Source: an uncultured Roseateles sp.
GTDB taxonomy: Bacteria > Pseudomonadota > Gammaproteobacteria > Burkholderiales > Burkholderiaceae
Direction: 5' to 3'
DNA length: 7,136 nucleotides
Assembly (NCBI GenBank): GCA_946480605.1
Contig: CAMLKW010000221.1
Coordinates: 1-7,136, forward strand
Shown one piece after another: positions 1-6,049 of the stretch. Both the position numbers and the translations under genes were made by a program. The stretch's first letter is position 1, and every line of letters starts with the position of its first letter. The notes beneath the pieces are model-generated. The model ran no database searches. It saw only the letters and a program-made list of their open reading frames with translations, and was not told where the DNA came from.

Positions 1-76
1 ACCGGCAAGCACATCGCCAGACGGGCCGGCTTGGGAGCGGCCCGGCGCTCGGCCCAAAGACGTGACGAAGTTGGCA

Positions 77-103
77 GACCATGGAGGGGGACACCCCCTG
101 GTC
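77..103 (+). repeat. Short hairpin in front of the EAL/GGDEF gene
   Basis: AGGGGG (85-90) and CCCCCT (94-99) form a perfect 6-bp stem around the loop ACA. GACC (77-80) and GGTC (100-103) can extend it across a 4-nt bulge, ATGG (81-84). The bulge holds the alternative ATG at 81, which would be buried if transcribed. This is one reason to prefer the start at 189. No T-run follows, so a terminator is unlikely. It could be a 5' leader structure or chance in GC-rich DNA. Confidence 0.35.
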
Positions 104-178
104 ACCTGACTGTCACGGGCGCTTTCAAGAATCCGTGTCGCAAGCGGTGCCGGCTGTCTCGGTGCCGCCCGCCGACCC

Positions 179-182
179 GGAG
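179..182 (+). promoter_or_regulatory. Ribosome binding site deciding the start at 189
   Basis: GGAG lies six bases before the ATG at 189. The alternative in-frame ATG at 81 has only a weak purine stretch (GAAG at 67-70) upstream and no good Shine-Dalgarno. This site therefore favours the shorter protein. Confidence 0.6.
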
Positions 183-188
183 CCCCCC

Positions 189-2009
189 ATGCGCGACCAC
201 GCGCCCGATCCCCTCGCCGACGCGCTGCACCGCCTCATCGAGCAGCGCACGTTCGACATCCACTTCCAGCCGCTGGTCGCCATCGACCGTGCCGAGATCT
301 ACGGCTTCGAGGCGCTGACCCGCGCACCGGCCGACGGGCCGCTGCATTCACCGCTGGTGCTGTTCGACACCGCCGCGCGGCTGGGCCGCCTGGTGGAGCT
401 GGAGCACCTCATCGTGCAGCGCGCCCTGCAGCGCTTCAAGGGCCTAAGCCTGCCGGGCCAGCTGTTCCTCAACGTCACGGCCGACACGCTGCTGGGCGCG
501 CGCGAGCACGCCGGGCTGCTGACGACCGAGCTGGCCGAGCTGGGCCTGCCGACCTCGCGCGTCGTCATCGAGCTGACCGAGACCCGACCCATCGCCGACC
601 TGGTGCAGCTGGACGACGCGCTGCAGGCGCTGCGCGAGCGGGGCTTTCGCATCGCGCTGGACGACCTGGGCGAGGGCTTCGCCTCGCTGCGCCGCTGGAT
701 GGAGATGCGGCCCGACTTCGTCAAGATCGACCGCCACTTCATCGACGGCATCGCGCAGGAGCCGCTGAAACAGCAGTTCGTGCGCTCCATCGTCGAGATG
801 GCCGCCACCAGCGGCTGCGAGGTCGTCGCCGAAGGCCTGGAGCAGGAGCCCGACCTGGACGTGCTGCGCCGCCTGGGCCTGACCATCTGCCAGGGCTATC
901 TGTTCGCGCGCCCCAGCGCCACCCCGCGTGCGTCCCTGAGCGCGCAGTGGAGCGGGCGGCTGGCCGCCGACGCCCAACCGCGCCTGCTGCAGAACGACCT
1001 GGCGCTGCCGCTGGCCCAGGGCGCCATCACCAGCGCCGCACAGCTGGCGCGCCGCGGCCTGACCGTCACGGCGGCGGCCAACTGCCGCAGCGTGGTGGAC
1101 CTGTTCCACCGGGACGAGCAGCTGCTGGCCATCCCCGTGCTGGACGAGCAGCAGCGCCCCATCGGCGTGCTGCGCTCGCTGCACGTGCTCAAGCGTGGCA
1201 CGGAGCGCTACTTCATGGACATCTTCGACAAGCGCAGCTGCGTGGAGCTGATGGACCCGCACCCGCTGGTGTTCGACGTCGCCACGCCGCTGCGGGCGAT
1301 GAGCGAGGCGCTGGCCAGCCTGGACGAACGCCTGCTGATCGACGGCTTCATCGTCACGCGCGACGGCAGCTATTTCGGCTCGGGCCGCAGCTCCGACCTG
1401 CTGAAGGCCGTGTCCGACCTGCAGGTGCACGCCGCGCGCTACGCCAACCCGCTGACCCTGCTGCCCGGCAACGTGCCCATCGACCACCACCTGGACCGCC
1501 TCATCGAGGCCGGCGAGACCTTCGCCGCGGTGGTCTGGGACATCGACCACTTCAAGCCCTTCAACGACGTCTACGGCTACCGCGTGGGCGACGACATCAT
1601 CCGCCTCGCCGCGCGCGTGCTGACGCAGGCCGCCGACCCGCAGCTGGACTTCGTCGGCCACATCGGCGGCGACGACTTCGTCATGGTGCTGGGCAGCGCG
1701 GACTGGGAAGCGCGGCTGGCGCGCATCTGCACGGCCTTCGATGCCGGCGTGCGCAGCTTCTTCTCGGCCGAGCACCTGGCCGCCGGCGGCTACATCACGT
1801 TGAACCGCCAGAACCAGCCCAGCTTCCACCCGCTGCCCACCATCTCGGCCGGCGCCGTGCTGCACCTGCCGGGTCATTTCGACGGCGCGCGCGCACTCAG
1901 CGCCGCGCTGACCGAGCCCAAGCGCGTCGCCAAGGGCCGCGCCGGCGGCAGCCGCTTCTTCGTCGACCGTCGCCAGCCGTCCCAGCGCGCCCTGCTCGCC
2001 GCCGCCTGA
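189..2009 (+). CDS. EAL-CBS-GGDEF cyclic-di-GMP signalling protein
   Basis: This is a soluble 606-residue protein predicted to act in c-di-GMP turnover. The EAL phosphodiesterase domain (about 15-245) keeps its main catalytic motifs: GFEAL (40-43), N95, ELTE (128-131), DDLGEG (158-163), VKID (178-181), AEGLE (214-218) and QGYLF (235-239). This suggests active c-di-GMP hydrolysis. Residues about 265-415 look like a CBS-pair sensor (for example LLAIPVLDEQQRPIGVL). The C-terminal GGDEF domain (about 425-595) has DIDHFKPFND and GGDDF at 493-497 instead of GGDEF or GGEEF. The inhibitory-site position just before it reads PQLD, so the RxxD arginine is absent. There is no signal peptide or membrane helix. 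EAL before GGDEF is the reverse of the commoner order. An in-frame ATG at 81 would add 36 residues of low-complexity sequence; 189 was chosen because of its GGAG and because the domain begins soon after. The chemoreceptor gene follows 49 bases later and may be co-transcribed. Family is certain; net activity is inferred. Confidence 0.92.
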   Translation: MRDHAPDPLADALHRLIEQRTFDIHFQPLVAIDRAEIYGFEALTRAPADGPLHSPLVLFDTAARLGRLVELEHLIVQRALQRFKGLSLPGQLFLNVTADTLLGAREHAGLLTTELAELGLPTSRVVIELTETRPIADLVQLDDALQALRERGFRIALDDLGEGFASLRRWMEMRPDFVKIDRHFIDGIAQEPLKQQFVRSIVEMAATSGCEVVAEGLEQEPDLDVLRRLGLTICQGYLFARPSATPRASLSAQWSGRLAADAQPRLLQNDLALPLAQGAITSAAQLARRGLTVTAAANCRSVVDLFHRDEQLLAIPVLDEQQRPIGVLRSLHVLKRGTERYFMDIFDKRSCVELMDPHPLVFDVATPLRAMSEALASLDERLLIDGFIVTRDGSYFGSGRSSDLLKAVSDLQVHAARYANPLTLLPGNVPIDHHLDRLIEAGETFAAVVWDIDHFKPFNDVYGYRVGDDIIRLAARVLTQAADPQLDFVGHIGGDDFVMVLGSADWEARLARICTAFDAGVRSFFSAEHLAAGGYITLNRQNQPSFHPLPTISAGAVLHLPGHFDGARALSAALTEPKRVAKGRAGGSRFFVDRRQPSQRALLAAA

Positions 2010-2058
2010 TCGCATTCGGTCGTGAGCCGCAAGGTCGCGGCACCACCCCCTCACCGCC

Positions 2059-3960
2059 ATGAAAACCACCCAGCCCCTGAGCCTGCGCACGCGGCTCGCC
2101 GTCATCGCCTGCCTGTCTCTTCTGCTCGGCGCCCTGCCCGGCGCGCTACTGCTGCGCGGCTATGCCGAACAGCTGGACAACGCGGCCCGCCAGCACCGGG
2201 CCCTGCCCGCCAACCGCGCCTGGCAGGCGCTGCTGGCGCAGCTGCAGCAGCAGCGCGGCCTGGCCGCCGCCGGCCTGTCCACCCAGCCCGACGCCCGCCC
2301 CCAGGCCATCGCCGCGGCACAGGCGGTCCAGGCCGCGCTGCAGGCCCTGGATGCGGCGCTGGACCGCGGGCTGGAGCCGACGCTCGCGGCCTCTCAGCGC
2401 GAACAAGTGGCGGCGCTGCGCGAGCGGCAGGCCGAGCTGGCTCGCGCCATCGCCGACGGCCCGCTGGACCTGCCCCGTCTGCTGGCCGCCCAGGCCGCGC
2501 TGGCCGACACGGCCTTCGACGCGCTGGCCCGGCTGAACGCCGGCACCGGCCTGCTGTTGGACGCCGACGCCGCCTCGCGCTTCGCCATCGACGCCGGCCT
2601 GCAGGCCGCGCCGCGCGTGCAGGACGCGCTGTCGGAGCTGGCGGCGCTGGCCCGCGCTGCGGCCGTGGACGACCCCGCACGCATGGCCACCGCCCACACC
2701 CGCTACCGCGAGCAGGCGGCACAGATGCAGTTGCAGCTGCAGCTCGCGCTGCAGGCCCGCGACGCCGACCCGCGCCTGGCGCCGCTGCTGCAGGCCGCCC
2801 AGGCCCAGCGCGCCCAGGTGGACCAGACGCTGGACGCCGCCGCAAGCGACCTCAACTTCCCGCTGGACCAGCTGGCCGCGCGGCTGGCCGAGGCCGGCGC
2901 GCTGCAGGCCCAGCTCAGCGCCCAGGTCATGCAGGCGCTGGACAACCGCCTGGCGGCGCGCGCCGAGGCCGCCGCGCTGCGCCGCAACGCGCTGCTGGTG
3001 CTGCTGCCCACGGCATTGGCCTGCATGCTGTGGCTGATGATGCGCGCCATACGGCAGCTGCTGGGGCCGGTGCACCAGATGCTGGAGGCCACCGAGCGCA
3101 TCGCCGCCGGCGACCTCAGCCAGCCGGTGCCGCAGGGCCGCCGCGACGAACTGGGCCGCGTGCTGGCGGCGCTGGGCGACATGCAGCAGCGCCTGCGCGG
3201 GCTGGTGGAGCGCATCCATGAGGACGCCGGCGGCATCCGCCTGGCGGCCCGCGAGATCGCCACCGGCAACCAGGATCTGGCCCGCCGCACCGAGGCCGCC
3301 GCCGCGCGCCTGCAGCAGACCGCCGGCCACGTGCAGCTGCTGGCCGTGGCCGTGCGGCACAGCAGCGAGGCCGCGCTGGACGCCGAGGGCCTGGCCGGCT
3401 CGGCCGCCGACGTGGCCTCGCAGGGCAGCCGCGTGGTGGGCGACGTGGTCGGCACCATGCACGGCATCGCCGATGCCAGCCGGCGCATCGCCGACATCAC
3501 CGGCCTCATCGACGGCCTCGCCTTCCAGACCAACATCCTCGCGCTCAACGCCGCCGTCGAGGCGGCGCGCGCCGGCGAGCAAGGGCGCGGCTTCGCCGTC
3601 GTGGCCGCCGAGGTGCGCGCGCTGGCGCAGCGCAGCGCCACGGCCGCCCGCGAGATCAAGACGCTGATACAGCAGTCCGCCGAACGCGTGGAGGCCGGCA
3701 CGGCCCAGGCCGCCGAGGCCGGCGGCGCGGTGACCGCCATCCTGGGCAAGGTGCGCGACATGAGCGCGCTGATCCACACCATGGCCCAGCAGACCCGCGC
3801 CGAGGCGCAGCAGGCCACCGAGGTCGGCCAGGCCGTGCAGGCCATCGACGCGATGACGCAGCAGAACGCCGCGCTGGTGGAGCAGGCCGCCGCGTCGGCC
3901 GACAGCCTGCGCGCCCAGGCCCAGCACATGGACGCGACGGTGAACGGATTCCGTCTGTGA
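2059..3960 (+). CDS. Methyl-accepting chemotaxis protein (membrane chemoreceptor)
   Basis: This 633-residue inner-membrane chemoreceptor would pass a periplasmic signal to CheA/CheW. Visible parts in order: a basic N-terminus, TM1 (about 12-33), a long helical periplasmic domain (about 35-308), TM2 (about 310-331), a HAMP domain (about 332-384, with [13 protein letters not shown]), then a cytoplasmic coiled coil. The signalling hairpin (about 478-537) is nearly canonical, with [20 protein letters not shown] and then [13 protein letters not shown]. The periplasmic domain contains [17 protein letters not shown] (58-74), which resembles the LQxERG signature of NIT-type nitrate/nitrite sensor domains. 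The ligand is unknown and that resemblance is only suggestive. The C-terminus ends in NGFRL and lacks an NWETF-like pentapeptide for CheR/CheB tethering. No Shine-Dalgarno is obvious before the ATG, but the start gives a typical receptor N-terminus. Its neighbour upstream is the c-di-GMP protein. Confidence 0.95.
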   Translation: MKTTQPLSLRTRLAVIACLSLLLGALPGALLLRGYAEQLDNAARQHRALPANRAWQALLAQLQQQRGLAAAGLSTQPDARPQAIAAAQAVQAALQALDAALDRGLEPTLAASQREQVAALRERQAELARAIADGPLDLPRLLAAQAALADTAFDALARLNAGTGLLLDADAASRFAIDAGLQAAPRVQDALSELAALARAAAVDDPARMATAHTRYREQAAQMQLQLQLALQARDADPRLAPLLQAAQAQRAQVDQTLDAAASDLNFPLDQLAARLAEAGALQAQLSAQVMQALDNRLAARAEAAALRRNALLVLLPTALACMLWLMMRAIRQLLGPVHQMLEATERIAAGDLSQPVPQGRRDELGRVLAALGDMQQRLRGLVERIHEDAGGIRLAAREIATGNQDLARRTEAAAARLQQTAGHVQLLAVAVRHSSEAALDAEGLAGSAADVASQGSRVVGDVVGTMHGIADASRRIADITGLIDGLAFQTNILALNAAVEAARAGEQGRGFAVVAAEVRALAQRSATAAREIKTLIQQSAERVEAGTAQAAEAGGAVTAILGKVRDMSALIHTMAQQTRAEAQQATEVGQAVQAIDAMTQQNAALVEQAAASADSLRAQAQHMDATVNGFRL

Positions 3961-3982
3961 GCCGACGGAGGCAGGGGCTTCC

Positions 3983-3988
3983 TACAAT
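3983..3988 (+). promoter_or_regulatory. -10 element for leaderless transcription of the PHP gene
   Basis: TACAAT matches the sigma-70 -10 consensus at 5 of 6 positions and ends six bases before the GTG at 3995. Transcription would begin at or next to the start codon, giving a leaderless or nearly leaderless mRNA. No clear -35 is seen; GCCGAC at 3961-3966 lies at a 16-bp spacing but matches poorly. The only Shine-Dalgarno-like sequence, GGAGG at 3967-3971, is 23 bases from the GTG and too far to serve it. The promoter would drive this gene and the coupled yciO-like gene. Confidence 0.6.
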
Positions 3989-3994
3989 CGGGGC

Positions 3995-4861
3995 GTGAAT
4001 CTCGATGCCACGCTCAACGCCGACCTGCACTGCCACTCCGTCGTCTCGGACGGCACGCTGACACCCGAGGAGCTGGCCGAGCGGGCCGCGGAGCGCGGCG
4101 TGCGGCTGTGGTCGCTGACCGACCATGACGAGATCGGCGGCCAGGCCCGCGCCATCGCGGCGGCCAAGGCCCACGACATGGCCTACCTGACCGGCACCGA
4201 GATCTCGGTGACCTTTGCCGGCCGCGTGGTGCACATCGTGGGCCTGGGCTTCGACCACGAGTCGCCCGAGATGGTGGAGGGCCTGCGCGCCACCCGCGGC
4301 GGCCGCGAGGCCCGCGCCCGCGAGATGGCGGCCGGCCTGCTGGCGCAAGCCGGCATCGCCGGCGCCTTCGAGGGCGCGCTGAAGTACGTGGGCAACCCCG
4401 ACCTGATCTCGCGCACGCATTTCGCGCGCTTCCTCGTCGACGCGGGCCACTGCACCGACGTGCCGGACGTGTTCCGCCGCTTCCTGACCGAAGGCAAGCC
4501 CGGCTTCGTGCCGCACAAGTGGGCCAGCTTGAAGGACGCGGTGGGCTGGATCACGCGCGCCGGCGGCGTGGCCGTCATCGCCCACCCGGGCCGCTACGAC
4601 TTCACGCCCACCGAGGAGTACGCGCTGATCACCGAGTTCATGGCCCATGGCGGTCGCGGCATCGAGGTGGTCACCGGCAGCCACACGCCGGCCGAGTTCC
4701 AGCAGTACGCCGACACCGCCGAGGAATTCGGCCTGCTGGCCTCGCGCGGCTCGGACTTCCACAGCCCCGAGGAAAGCCGCGTGGACCTGGGCGCGCTGCC
4801 GCCGCTGGCGGGCAGGCTGACGCCGGTGTGGGCCGAACTCGCTGATCGGATTCATCGCTGA
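3995..4861 (+). CDS. rnm: PHP-domain phosphoesterase, RNase AM / 3',5'-nucleoside bisphosphate phosphatase type
   Basis: This is a 288-residue cytoplasmic metal-dependent phosphoesterase of the PHP family. Relatives include E. coli YciV (TrpH, now RNase AM/Rnm), which matures the 5' ends of rRNAs, and enzymes that remove the 3' phosphate from 3',5'-bisphosphonucleotides. Metal-ligand motifs are complete: DLHCHS (H12, H14), SDGTLTP (D19), LTDHDE (D43, H44), GTEIS (E69), SRTHF (H142), AHPGRYD (H197) and SDFH (D254, H256). The insert with YVGNPDLISRTHFARFL is typical of this subfamily. The start is a GTG, since the N-terminus then begins seven residues before the first motif, as usual. It follows the chemoreceptor by 34 bases but appears to have its own promoter. 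Its stop overlaps the next start (TGATG), implying translational coupling. Family and fold are clear; the preferred substrate (RNA end or bisphosphonucleotide) cannot be read from sequence. Confidence 0.93.
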   Translation: MNLDATLNADLHCHSVVSDGTLTPEELAERAAERGVRLWSLTDHDEIGGQARAIAAAKAHDMAYLTGTEISVTFAGRVVHIVGLGFDHESPEMVEGLRATRGGREARAREMAAGLLAQAGIAGAFEGALKYVGNPDLISRTHFARFLVDAGHCTDVPDVFRRFLTEGKPGFVPHKWASLKDAVGWITRAGGVAVIAHPGRYDFTPTEEYALITEFMAHGGRGIEVVTGSHTPAEFQQYADTAEEFGLLASRGSDFHSPEESRVDLGALPPLAGRLTPVWAELADRIHR

Positions 4862-5496
4862 TGGCCCAGCTCTTCGAAGTCCACCCCGACAACCCGCAGC
4901 CGCGCTTCCTGCGCCAGTGCGCGCAGATGCTGCAGGCGGGCGGCATCGGGGCGATCCCGACGGACTCCAGCTATGCCTTCGTCTGCCACCTGAACGACAA
5001 GGCCGCCGCCGAGGCGCTGCGGCGCGTGCGCGGAGTGGACGACAAGCACCACCTGACGCTGCTGTGCCGCGACCTGTCGGAGCTGGCCACCTACGCGATG
5101 GTGGACAACCGGCAGTACCGCCTGCTGAAGCTGGCCACGCCGGGCGCCTACACCTTCATCCTGCCGGCCACCAAGGAAGTGCCGCGGCGGCTCTCCCACC
5201 CCAGCCGCCGCACCATCGGCCTGCGCGTGCCGGAGCACCGCGTCACGCAGGAGCTGCTGGCGCTGTTCGGCGAGCCGCTGCTGTCCACCACGCTGATCCC
5301 GCCCGGCGAGAGCGAGCCGATGAACGATGCCGGCGAGGTGGCCGAGCGCCTGGACCGCCAGTTGCAGTTCATCCTCGACGCCGGCGCCTGCCCGGCCCAG
5401 CCCACCACGGTGCTGGACCTGAGCCAGGGCGACGAGCCCGTGCTGGTGCGCCAGGGGCGGGGCGATCTGGCGCGGCTGGGGCTACAGCTCGACTGA
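4861..5496 (+). CDS. yciO: YciO-family protein (Sua5/YrdC/TsaC superfamily)
   Basis: This 211-residue cytoplasmic protein has the YrdC fold, which binds ATP and RNA. It is close to E. coli YciO throughout: FEVHPDNPQPR at the N-terminus, PTDSSYAF (33-40), LLCRDLSELATY (67-78), TPGAYTFILPATKEVPRRL (93-111), RTIGLRVP (117-124), LSTTLIPPGE (141-150), and PTTVLDL (181-187) near the end. True TsaC/Sua5 enzymes make threonylcarbamoyl-AMP for tRNA t6A37 and carry a KR-SN signature. Here the SAN segment reads STTL and the lysine/arginine positions appear replaced, as in YciO. It should therefore not be called the main t6A enzyme. The protein lacks the extra C-terminal Sua5 domain. Its ATG shares one base with the preceding stop, so translation is probably coupled to the PHP enzyme. 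The same gene pair is found in E. coli. Confidence 0.93.
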   Translation: MAQLFEVHPDNPQPRFLRQCAQMLQAGGIGAIPTDSSYAFVCHLNDKAAAEALRRVRGVDDKHHLTLLCRDLSELATYAMVDNRQYRLLKLATPGAYTFILPATKEVPRRLSHPSRRTIGLRVPEHRVTQELLALFGEPLLSTTLIPPGESEPMNDAGEVAERLDRQLQFILDAGACPAQPTTVLDLSQGDEPVLVRQGRGDLARLGLQLD

Positions 5497-5510
5497 TCGC
5501 GCGCCGTCCC

Positions 5511-5541
5511 GCAGCTCATCCATCTTTTTTGCAGTTCATCC
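5511..5541. repeat. Direct repeat around a T-run behind yciO
   Basis: GCAGCTCATCC (5511-5521) and GCAGTTCATCC (5531-5541) match at 10 of 11 positions and begin exactly 20 bp apart, about two helical turns. A run of six T (5525-5530) lies between them. The T-run is not directly preceded by a strong GC hairpin; the nearest arms, GGCGCG at 5469-5474 and CGCGCC at 5500-5505, end 19 bases before it. A terminator is therefore doubtful. The repeat could be an operator or chance. Confidence 0.3.
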
Positions 5542-5606
5542 GGCGCGGCCGGCGCTTGATCGCAGGCCTGTGGAAGCGGGTGGGCGCGATGACGAAACTG
5601 ACTCCA

Positions 5607-5631
5607 TCGAACAAGCAATCACGCGGTTCGA
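5607..5631. promoter_or_regulatory. Inverted repeat in the leader of the small exported protein
   Basis: TCGAAC (5607-5612) and GTTCGA (5626-5631) form a perfect 6-bp inverted repeat with a 13-bp centre, ending 22 bases before the ATG at 5654. It could be a regulator half-site pair or a weak leader hairpin. No convincing -35/-10 pair was found nearby, so its role is unknown. Confidence 0.3.
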
Positions 5632-5643
5632 AACCCACCGAAC

Positions 5644-5647
5644 GGAG
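5644..5647 (+). promoter_or_regulatory. Ribosome binding site of the small exported protein
   Basis: GGAG (within ACGGAG, 5642-5647) lies six bases before the ATG at 5654. It decides this start over an upstream in-frame ATG at 5570, which would put 28 charged residues before the signal peptide. Confidence 0.75.
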
Positions 5648-5653
5648 TCCATC

Positions 5654-5953
5654 ATGAACCTGCAAGACCGCCTCTTCACCGCCGTCATCGCCGCCGTTGC
5701 CGGCCTCACCTTCTCCGTCGTCGCACAGGCGGCACCCCAGGACGTCGTCAAGCTGGAACGCGTCGTCGTCACCGGCAAGGCCACCCGTGCTGATGCTCAA
5801 GTGGTGACCCAGCTGCCCCGCGTCGTCGTGACCGGCTATGCCCAGCGTGAAGTGGCTCAGCTGCCGCGCGTGACCGTGGTCGGCTACAGCGACGCCACGC
5901 TGCTGCGCCAGATGACGCTGGCCGCTGCCAAGACCACCACCCAGCGCGTCTGA
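5654..5953 (+). CDS. Small exported protein with three TonB-box-like repeats
   Basis: I do not recognise a named family. The 99-residue product begins with a clear Sec signal peptide: a hydrophobic core at about 8-24 and a likely signal peptidase I site after AQA (24-26). That leaves a mature chain of about 73 residues. The mature part repeats one motif three times: LERVVVTGK (34-42), LPRVVVTGY (54-62) and LPRVTVVGY (70-78), spaced 20 and 16 residues apart. VVVTG is the sort of TonB-box sequence found just after the signal peptide of TonB-dependent receptors, but no plug or barrel follows. The tail is alanine- and threonine-rich and ends in RV. There are no cysteines. The good ribosome binding site, the signal peptide and a terminator just behind it make this a real gene. 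The 157-bp gap from yciO suggests a separate transcript. A periplasmic role is likely; a TonB-related role is speculation. Confidence 0.85.
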   Translation: MNLQDRLFTAVIAAVAGLTFSVVAQAAPQDVVKLERVVVTGKATRADAQVVTQLPRVVVTGYAQREVAQLPRVTVVGYSDATLLRQMTLAAAKTTTQRV

Positions 5954-5957
5954 GCCC

Positions 5958-5989
5958 GGCGTCCGACGACATGCGAATGACGCCTTTTT
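5958..5989 (+). terminator. Intrinsic terminator of the small exported protein gene
   Basis: GGCGTC (5958-5963) pairs perfectly with GACGCC (5979-5984) across a 15-nt loop, and TTTTT (5985-5989) follows at once. It starts four bases after the stop codon. The stem is short (6 bp) but GC-rich and correctly placed. On the minus strand no T-run follows, so it acts rightward only. Confidence 0.7.
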
Positions 5990-5997
5990 CCACCACC

Positions 5998-6049
5998 GCC
6001 GAGCCGAACCGCCAGCGCTGCCGAGCCAGCGCTGCCGATTCGGCTCGGC
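5998..6049. repeat. 11-bp perfect inverted repeat between convergent genes
   Basis: GCCGAGCCGAA (5998-6008) is the exact reverse complement of TTCGGCTCGGC (6039-6049), with a 30-nt loop. It directly abuts the stop codon of the leftward glutaredoxin-like gene, so it could stop or stabilise that transcript. However, no T-run follows on the minus strand. A second pairing is possible: GCCGAGCC recurs at 6020-6027 and can pair with GGCTCGGC (6042-6049) with a 14-nt loop. Two exclusive folds are thus available. Confidence 0.7.
6011..6038. repeat. Perfect 14-bp tandem duplication in the loop of the inverted repeat
   Basis: GCCAGCGCTGCCGA occurs twice head to tail (6011-6024 and 6025-6038) without a mismatch. 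Each copy contains the 8-bp palindrome CAGCGCTG (6013-6020 and 6027-6034). The duplication plus two C residues makes up the whole loop of the surrounding inverted repeat. Replication slippage is the simplest origin. Confidence 0.8.

Larger units (their letters stand above)
1..188. other. Upstream region without a supported gene
   Basis: No complete gene can be supported here. One plus frame is open from the left edge to a TGA at 107-109 and could be the tail of an upstream gene, but the translated stretch shows no recognisable family. A 7-bp inverted repeat (CGGGCCG at 22-28, CGGCCCG at 38-44, 9-nt loop) has no T-run after it, so it is not a convincing intrinsic terminator. A weak promoter-like pair, CTGACT at 106-111 and AAGAAT at 127-132, has a short 15-bp spacer and matches each consensus hexamer at only 4 of 6 positions. 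Confidence 0.4.

Noticed and set aside
106..132. Sigma-70 promoter before the EAL/GGDEF gene
   Set aside because: Both hexamers match at only 4 of 6 positions and the spacer is 15 bp. Too weak to list as a promoter.
81..188. N-terminal extension of the EAL/GGDEF protein from the ATG at 81
   Set aside because: The extra 36 residues have no domain content, the ATG has no good ribosome binding site, and it falls in a hairpin. The ATG at 189 has GGAG six bases upstream. It is not excluded entirely.
947..2062. Open frame of 371 codons overlapping the GGDEF half in another plus frame
   Set aside because: The product is arginine/alanine/proline-rich, typical of an out-of-frame reading in GC-rich DNA. 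The correct frame carries the GGDEF motifs.
444..2105. Long open frame of 553 codons on the minus strand
   Set aside because: It lies opposite the EAL/GGDEF gene in a GC-rich window, where antisense frames stay open by codon bias. The product is low-complexity (many A, V, G, Q, H) with no family motif.
2146..3927. Long open frame of 593 codons on the minus strand
   Set aside because: It is the antisense shadow of the chemoreceptor. The plus strand has unmistakable TM, HAMP and signalling-hairpin motifs, while this product is repetitive and featureless.
4861..5496. Call as the main threonylcarbamoyl-AMP synthase (TsaC/Sua5)
   Set aside because: Overall similarity is to YciO, the SAN segment is replaced by STTL, and the KR positions appear substituted. 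A TsaC call would over-assign function.
5469..5530. Intrinsic terminator after yciO using the T-run at 5525-5530
   Set aside because: The only GC stem (GGCGCG with CGCGCC) has a 25-nt loop and ends 19 bases before the T-run, so the geometry is wrong.
5570..5653. N-terminal extension of the small exported protein from the ATG at 5570
   Set aside because: It would place 28 mostly polar, charged residues before the signal peptide. The ATG at 5654 has a strong GGAG at ideal spacing.
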